DNA from: Streptomyces aurantiacus
GTDB taxonomy: Bacteria > Actinomycetota > Actinomycetes > Streptomycetales > Streptomycetaceae
Assembly (NCBI RefSeq): GCF_027107535.1
Contig: NZ_CP114283.1
Coordinates: 1,054,001 to 1,118,000, forward strand
Direction of reading: 5' to 3'
Length of the DNA: 64,000 bases
Within the stretch, counting starts at the first letter, position 1, and every line of letters begins with the position of its first letter. The notes under the pieces are model-generated. The model worked only from the letters and a program-made list of their open reading frames with translations, had not been told where the DNA came from and made no database searches. The translations under genes were made by a program, and so were the position numbers. Below, piece after piece: positions 58,917-64,000 of the stretch.

Positions 58917-60854
58917 TCAGGGGATCTTCACCCACTGGGCCTTGCTGGGGGTGCCCTGGTCGTCCGTCACGAACAGCATGTACCAGCCGGACTCGACGAG
59001 GTTGCGGCTCTTCGGGACGGTGACCTCGATGCCGTCCTTCGTCTTCTCGAAGTCCAGCGCGATCGACCGCTGGTCGACGTCGGTGACGTGCGTCGACGCG
59101 CTCGGCCGGATCAGCCGGGCCGTCTTGATCGACGAGGCGTGCTGCGTCGAGAACGCCGCCGACTCACCGCGCTCGATGGTCTTCGGGCCGCCGGACAGCG
59201 TCGGCCGCGAACCCTGGAACAGATACGGCGGCGTGTAGATCTCGACCCGCTGCTCGAACTTGCCCGGCTTGGTGTTGGCCTTGTCGGCGTAGAGCGAGTC
59301 CGAGCCGAAGAACATCACGCGGCCGTCGGGCAGCAGGATCGACCCCGAGTGGTAGTTGCGCCCCACCAGCGGGTCGGCGACCCGCCTGAACTCGTTGCTC
59401 TTCGAGTCGTACATCCGGGCCTGGAGGATGTTGGAGTCGCCGCGGCCGCGGTAGTCCTCCGAGCCGCCGGACACCAGCACGTCGTCGTCGGGCAGGATCG
59501 AGTACTGCGGGTAGCGCGTGCCCTTCTCCATCTCGGGCCCGTCCACGAACTTCGGGTCGTCGGCCAGCAGGTCGATGATGCGGGTCTTCTTGCTGGACTT
59601 CTTGGACTCGCCGACCCCGCCACCGCCGATGACCATGTACTTCTCGTCCTGCGCGGGCGGCAGCAGCACCGTGCCCGCGGTCTCCAGGAGCTTCGGGTCG
59701 GACAGGCCGGGGAGCTTCTTGAACTTGTTCGTCTTCAGGTCCCAGACGCCCGGGTCACGGCCGACGTCGTCGGGCCCGTAGCCGGCGTTCGCGCCCGAGT
59801 AGAACAGCTTGCCGTTCTGCATCAGGGAGATCGCCGGATAGGTCGGGAACTGCCGGATCCCCTTGGTGTACGTCCACTTCTTGGTCTTCGGGTCGTACAC
59901 CTCGTTCTTGCCCGGCACCAGCTGGCCGATCTCGTCCAGGCCGGAGAGGCTCAGGATCTTGCCGTCGGACAGCGTGGTGAGGGTGGGGTACCAGCGCGCC
60001 TCGTTCATCGGGTCGACCTTGATGTACTTCTCGGCGACCGGGTCGAACTCGAAGGCGTCCTTGATGCCCTGGAAGTCCTTCTTGTCGAGGGCGAGCTTCT
60101 CGGCGATGCCGTACGTGTTGCGGGTGTCGGCGCCCGACAGGCCCTGCACGCGGTAGTTGTCCTGCGTACCCGTCTCGTACTTGGCGCCGCTCTTCTGCGC
60201 CTCCACGTAGATACGGCCGAGCCCCGGCTCGTTGCGCAGGAACTTGCCGGTCGCCGGGTCGAAGACCTTCTTGGCCCGTTCGACGTTGACCGGGTCCTTC
60301 GACACGAACGTCTTGCCGTTCTCCTTGCCCGTGAAGCGGGTGCCGGCGGGCAGGGTGATCGGCTTGTCGGGGTTCTCGTTGTGGACGACCATCAGGCCGC
60401 CCGCCTTGGTGATGTCGCCCTTGAGCTTCTCGTACCGCTTGGTGCCGCCCGCGATCAGCAGGTTGCCGTTGGGCAGCTGGGTGTGGCCCGTGCAGAACAG
60501 GTCGGCCGGCGTCGGGACCTTCTTGATCGTCTTCTTGACCGGGTCCCAGATGCGCGTGTCGAACTTCTTCGCGTCGAAGTTGTCCTGGTTGTTGCCCGAG
60601 CCCGCGATCAGCAGGATCTTGCCCGTGTGCAGGAGCGCGGCGTGGATGGTGTTGAGCCGGAACTCCTCCGGGAACTCGACCACGTCCCACTTGCCGTTGT
60701 CGGCCTTGTACTCGGGCCTGTTGATCTTGTACTCGTGGTACTGCTCCGACCCGAAGCGGTAGAGCGCGGGTCCGTTCATCCCGGCCAGCGCAAGCACCAC
60801 TGCCGCACCTATCGCGATGCGGCGGGCGCGGCGGCGGCTGGAACCGTCTTTCAC
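58917..60854 (-). CDS. glxA: GlxA, galactose-oxidase-like copper radical oxidase
   Basis: A 645-residue extracytoplasmic enzyme with an N-terminal TM/signal anchor (ARRIAIGAAVVLALAGMNG). The Kelch-propeller fold of galactose oxidase is clear. Cys121 (LFCTGHTQ) and Tyr289 (ARWYPTLTTLSDG) correspond to the cross-linked Cys-Tyr pair of galactose oxidase; Trp288, stacked on it, is present; Tyr501-His502 (NYHSGSILLPDG) and His589 (STHVTDV) are copper ligands. In S. lividans GlxA oxidises the CslA glycan and is needed for its deposition and morphogenesis. ATG 60854; cslA follows upstream in the same operon, 94 bp away. Confidence 0.96.
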   Translation of the reverse strand: MKDGSSRRRARRIAIGAAVVLALAGMNGPALYRFGSEQYHEYKINRPEYKADNGKWDVVEFPEEFRLNTIHAALLHTGKILLIAGSGNNQDNFDAKKFDTRIWDPVKKTIKKVPTPADLFCTGHTQLPNGNLLIAGGTKRYEKLKGDITKAGGLMVVHNENPDKPITLPAGTRFTGKENGKTFVSKDPVNVERAKKVFDPATGKFLRNEPGLGRIYVEAQKSGAKYETGTQDNYRVQGLSGADTRNTYGIAEKLALDKKDFQGIKDAFEFDPVAEKYIKVDPMNEARWYPTLTTLSDGKILSLSGLDEIGQLVPGKNEVYDPKTKKWTYTKGIRQFPTYPAISLMQNGKLFYSGANAGYGPDDVGRDPGVWDLKTNKFKKLPGLSDPKLLETAGTVLLPPAQDEKYMVIGGGGVGESKKSSKKTRIIDLLADDPKFVDGPEMEKGTRYPQYSILPDDDVLVSGGSEDYRGRGDSNILQARMYDSKSNEFRRVADPLVGRNYHSGSILLPDGRVMFFGSDSLYADKANTKPGKFEQRVEIYTPPYLFQGSRPTLSGGPKTIERGESAAFSTQHASSIKTARLIRPSASTHVTDVDQRSIALDFEKTKDGIEVTVPKSRNLVESGWYMLFVTDDQGTPSKAQWVKIP

Positions 60855-60948
60855 TTCATTTCCCGTCTAACTTGTCGTGGTGGTCGGCGGCGCCCGGAGG
60901 ACATCTCCGGCCCGGGGCACGAGGTGCGCGGCGCGATCGCCGCCGGCC

Positions 60949-62931
60949 TCAGCCCCCGGACGAATGGCGCTGCCCCCCGAGTGCGATCTGCACGGTCTGG
61001 TCGGTGCCCCCGCCCGACGCCCAGCTCGGCTTGTGCTGGGGCGTGTGCGGGGCGGCCGGAGACTGCTGGGGCTGGTGGGGGATCAGGCTGTCCTGCACGG
61101 GCGCCGGGGGCTCCTGGGGAGACCCGTGCCGGTGCTTCCTGCCCTTCTTGTCCTGCCGCATCATCCAGCGCCAGGCGAACATCGGCGAGGCCGTGATGAG
61201 CAGCGCGAACGACGCCCAGATGATCATCGCCGGGTGGGCGTGGCCGTAGACGAAACCGGCGGTGATCGAACCGCTGAAGATCGCGATGAAGTACCAGTGG
61301 TAGCGGAACGTCCCGAACCAGGTGTCCGGGCTCGCGGAGTCGCCCTTCGGGGTCACCACGAACTTGCTCTTGCGCCGCAGCATCGAGTCGATCAGGGCCT
61401 TCGCGTACAGCGGCGCCGACAGCGCGGACATGATCATGCCGGCCACACCGCCGGAGCCCTCCGGCTCGTGCGGTGAGACGTTGTGGCGGCGGTTCCAGAC
61501 GTAGAGACCGATCTGCAGCGCCGAGGCGTTGCCGTAGAGCATCAGCCAGATCGCCGGGTCGATGTTCACACCCGAGGCGCCGAGACCCAGGAACAGGGCG
61601 CAGCTCAGCGCGGCCAGGATCCAGTTGAGGGCCGACATCGGGTAGAAGATGATCATCATCGTGTAGTTGAAGAACTTGCTGGGCGGCAGCGAGTAGGCGC
61701 CCTTCCAGTACTGCTTGAGGATCGTCTCGTACGTACCCCGCGACCAGCGCATCTGCTGGGTGAAGAAGTCCGTCCAGGCGTTCGGGCCCTCGCCGACCGC
61801 GAGGACGTCCGGGGTGTAGACCGAGCGCCACTTCCTGCCCGTCGCAGGGTTCTTGGCGCGGTGGATCTCGAAACCGGTCGCCATGTCCTCGGTGATCGAG
61901 TCGTACAGACCGCCGATCTGCTTCAGCGCCCTGATGCGTACGGCGTTCGAGGTGCCCACGAACATCGGTGACCCGTAGGCGTTGCCCGCCCGCTGGATCA
62001 GCGCGTGGAACAGGAACTGCTGCGACTCGGCGGCCTTGGTGATCGGGTTGTCGTAGTTGCCGTAGACCTGCGGGCCGATCACGAAGCCGATGTCCGGGTC
62101 GCGGAAGAAGCCGAGCATCCGCTCCAGGTAGTTGGGCAGCGGGACGTGGTCGGTGTCGACGGAGGCGAAGAAGTCGTAGTGGTCGCCGTGCGCGTCCAGC
62201 CAGGCGTTGTAGTTGCCGTGCTTGGTCTTGGCGCGGTGCGGGCCCTTGGGCTGGTTCCACTTCGCGACGCCCTTGCGGGAGAAGTGGTGCACGCCCAGGC
62301 GCTCGCAGACCTCCCGGACCTCGGGGTCGTTGCCCTCGTCCAGCAGCCAGACGTGCATGAGGCCGCGGTGGCGGATCTTGACCGCGGCTTCCAGGGTCTT
62401 CGTCACCATCTCCAACGGCTCCTTGCCGGGCACGAAGGAGGTGAGGAAGGCCACTCTCGTGCCGGTCTCGGGAACCACCGGGATCGGGTCGCGGGCGACC
62501 AGCGTGGCGTGCGCGTTGGACAGCACGTTCATGCAGCGGAAGAGCTCGATCAGACCGATCGAGACCAGCATCACGATGTCCAGCGCGGGCAGGAAGTCGT
62601 AGGCGGGATAGTCCCGCTCGGTCCAGTGCGAGGGCTGGAGCAGCCAGGCGAGCAGCACGACCGAGAGCAGTGGCGCGGCGCCCAGCATCAGGGCCGCGCG
62701 CAGCCGGTGCGGCTCCTGCGAGAGCAGCGTGCGGTACTGCACCTTGTACGGCTTGGTCGGATCGGGTTGGGTGAGAGGACCTGCGAGCCGGCTGTAGTGC
62801 TCGTAGTCGTATCTCGGCAGATTCTTCTTGATTCTCCGGAAAGTACCGGTCCGTGTCTGTGACGGCACCCTCAGTTGGGTGGTCTCGGACGGATCGGAGT
62901 TCTGCCGGGCGCCCGTCGGCGTCGACGTCAT
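60949..62931 (-). CDS. cslA: CslA, cellulose synthase-like glycosyltransferase
   Basis: A 660-residue GT2 membrane enzyme with helices flanking the catalytic domain. Family motifs are present: the LLDEGNDPEV Asp, the ASVDTDHVP DxD, TEDMATG and QQMRW (QxxRW). It polymerises a beta-glucan-like surface polymer at the tips of growing hyphae, working with GlxA and CslZ. The tail (from about 620) is low complexity, Pro/Gln-rich. The start ATG is 62929-62931 (MTSTPTGARQNSDPSETTQL). Directly upstream of glxA, same strand. Confidence 0.96.
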   Translation of the reverse strand: MTSTPTGARQNSDPSETTQLRVPSQTRTGTFRRIKKNLPRYDYEHYSRLAGPLTQPDPTKPYKVQYRTLLSQEPHRLRAALMLGAAPLLSVVLLAWLLQPSHWTERDYPAYDFLPALDIVMLVSIGLIELFRCMNVLSNAHATLVARDPIPVVPETGTRVAFLTSFVPGKEPLEMVTKTLEAAVKIRHRGLMHVWLLDEGNDPEVREVCERLGVHHFSRKGVAKWNQPKGPHRAKTKHGNYNAWLDAHGDHYDFFASVDTDHVPLPNYLERMLGFFRDPDIGFVIGPQVYGNYDNPITKAAESQQFLFHALIQRAGNAYGSPMFVGTSNAVRIRALKQIGGLYDSITEDMATGFEIHRAKNPATGRKWRSVYTPDVLAVGEGPNAWTDFFTQQMRWSRGTYETILKQYWKGAYSLPPSKFFNYTMMIIFYPMSALNWILAALSCALFLGLGASGVNIDPAIWLMLYGNASALQIGLYVWNRRHNVSPHEPEGSGGVAGMIMSALSAPLYAKALIDSMLRRKSKFVVTPKGDSASPDTWFGTFRYHWYFIAIFSGSITAGFVYGHAHPAMIIWASFALLITASPMFAWRWMMRQDKKGRKHRHGSPQEPPAPVQDSLIPHQPQQSPAAPHTPQHKPSWASGGGTDQTVQIALGGQRHSSGG

Positions 62932-63245
62932 GAGTCTTCCCCCCACACGCGAGATGTCGCGTGCTCGTTGTTCCGTTCGCCGGCTCGTGTCCCCCTAGAC
63001 ATTCACAGGCGTATCAACAGCAGGCCCCTGGCACCACATCATCCACATACCCTATAGACATGGTGAAGCCGCCCTCCGGTTGCATGATGCCCCCCTCGGC
63101 ATCCGTTCATGAACGGGGCCCCAATCCCCGCCTTCGGACGCAACCGGTTCCAAGCCCCCAACTGCGCTGTAACCGCAGCCTCTTGTAGCCCAGGGTTCTA
63201 CGCCGTCCGTCATGATCGCAAGATGCGAAACACGGTGTTTACCGG
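62932..63245. promoter_or_regulatory. Intergenic region upstream of cslA
   Basis: No gene is seen in these about 310 bases. A palindrome ccgttcatgaacgg (63103-63116) and a TATAGGG-type sequence on the minus strand near 63050 lie in the expected promoter region of cslA and could control it. The downstream end touches the FadR-type gene. Confidence 0.5.
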
Positions 63246-63956
63246 TCATACGCGCTCATTGGGGTGCCTGATGGTCCCGCTTGGTGCTGTTGCGGTCAAG
63301 CGCGTACGAATGTTGCCAAAGTGTTCTCTTATCGCGTCCTCGGCCCTGACGGCGTCACCGGAGCGCACCGCGTCGAGGATCTCCCGGTGCTGCCGGCAGG
63401 TGACCTTCGGGTCCTGCGGCAGCTCCGCGAGGTCCGTGCGTACGCGGTGGAAGGCGTCCCAGAACGCCTCCAGGAGTTCACTCAGCAGCACGTTGCCCAG
63501 ACCGCGGTGAAGGGTGGCGTGAAACGCGCGGTCGGTCTCGGCGAGGCCCGTGCCGACGGCGGCCTCGGCCTCCATGCGGTCGACCAGTGCGTCCAGGGCG
63601 GCGAGGTCGTCCGGCGGTACCCGGCCCGCGAGCCGGGAGACCAGCCCGGTCTCCACCGCCTCGCGCAGCTCCAGAAGCTGCAGGAGGCTGTCCTCGCCCC
63701 GGTAGTGCCCGGCGACCGTGCGGAAGGCCAGGCCCTCGATCATCGGCGCCATGGACATCGGCCCGACGTACGTGCCGAAGCCGTGGCGGATCTCGACGAT
63801 GCCCATCGCCTGGAGAGCCTTGAGAGCCTCGCGCACGGAGTTGCGGCTGGCGCCGAGCAGCTCCATGAGGTCGGGCTCGGTCGGCAGTACGGCACCCGAG
63901 GGCAGCCGACGGTCGATGATGAGCTTCTTGATCCGCTCCTGGAGGTCGCGCGCCAT
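63246..63956 (-). CDS. FadR-subfamily GntR regulator
   Basis: A 236-residue regulator. Winged helix at 1-65: LQERIKKLIIDRRLPSGAVLPTEPDLMELLGASRNSVREALKALQAMGIVEIRHGFGTYVG. The FCD effector domain follows (LLELREAVETGLVSRLAGRVPPDDLAALDALVDRME, FHATLHRGLGN, DPKVTCRQHREILDAVRSGDAVRAEDAIREHFGNIRTRL) with metal-binding Asp/His positions. It probably controls transport or catabolism of an acid sugar; no target gene is in the window. The start ATG 63956 lacks a strong ribosome site. Confidence 0.93.
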   Translation of the reverse strand: MARDLQERIKKLIIDRRLPSGAVLPTEPDLMELLGASRNSVREALKALQAMGIVEIRHGFGTYVGPMSMAPMIEGLAFRTVAGHYRGEDSLLQLLELREAVETGLVSRLAGRVPPDDLAALDALVDRMEAEAAVGTGLAETDRAFHATLHRGLGNVLLSELLEAFWDAFHRVRTDLAELPQDPKVTCRQHREILDAVRSGDAVRAEDAIREHFGNIRTRLTATAPSGTIRHPNERV

Positions 63957-64000
63957 GGCGAGAGGGTAGCGGGCCGTAAGGGTTCGGCCATACGCGAAGA

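Noticed and set aside
59088..61196. A long open frame antisense to glxA and cslA, plus similar long frames opposite the PTS, kinase and ROK genes
   Set aside because: They have no domain or ribosome site and come from the codon bias of the real genes on the other strand; composition is Arg/Ala/Gly/Val noise.

Overview
The sequence is actinobacterial and almost certainly from Streptomyces. It has very high GC, strong third-position G/C bias, GTG starts, GGAGG ribosome sites, DUF397/XRE/ATPase triads, DasR-type operators and the cslA-glxA-cslZ hyphal-tip glycan locus. Gene order (cysM, nagE2/nagE1/nagF, rph, rdgB ... cslZ, glxA, cslA) matches the chromosomal core I remember from S. coelicolor, in the SCO29xx to SCO283x range. 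Most of the window is therefore core chromosome with one clear accessory insert.

Layout. 1-5 kb: end of an amino acid permease, then the sulfur-carrier cysteine pathway (mec, a cysteine-containing leader peptide, cysO, cysM), a membrane-tethered PemK/MazF-like protein and an MBL hydrolase. 5-8.3 kb: N-acetylglucosamine PTS (nagE2, nagE1, nagF) with DasR (dre) palindromes. 8.3-14.3 kb: rph, a lipoprotein, rdgB, a secreted protein facing an ArsR-type regulator across a palindromic operator, tRNA-Leu(UAG), bcp, a DUF3618 protein, a GroES paralog, and a guanidinium exporter preceded by a guanidine-III riboswitch. A 169-bp hairpin element sits just after the exporter. 14.3-33.5 kb: PBP1A, a three-gene ABC exporter, DUF1707 protein, SGNH hydrolase, DUF445 protein, MFS transporter, esterase, PucR-type and DJ-1/AraC regulators, small membrane proteins, a rhamnogalacturonan acetylesterase-like protein, and an ECF sigma factor with its PASTA-like partner. 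Relics of a second sigma gene and of a transposase lie beside that sigma factor.

33.7-40.6 kb is an accessory island, visibly richer in A/T. It holds a WhiJ-like XRE/DUF397/ATPase triad, an HNH endonuclease, a C5-cytosine methyltransferase, a Vsr mismatch endonuclease and a NaeI-type restriction enzyme that keeps the catalytic residues at NaeI spacing.

40.6-64 kb: SEC-C protein, class E sortase, a three-gene unit of one lipoprotein and two Ser/Thr kinases with extracellular ABC-type ligand-binding domains, a YidC paralog, FAH-family hydrolase, UPF0303 protein and Gfo/Idh oxidoreductase divergent from a ROK regulator. Then come a surface cluster (LARTG-tailed protein, HAD phosphatase, secreted protein, class F sortase), the cslZ/glxA/cslA locus with its shared terminator, and a FadR-type regulator. 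GC-rich perfect hairpins end many transcription units, and a family of 'cgcagttccccgcgcccct' repeats occurs at three intergenic places.
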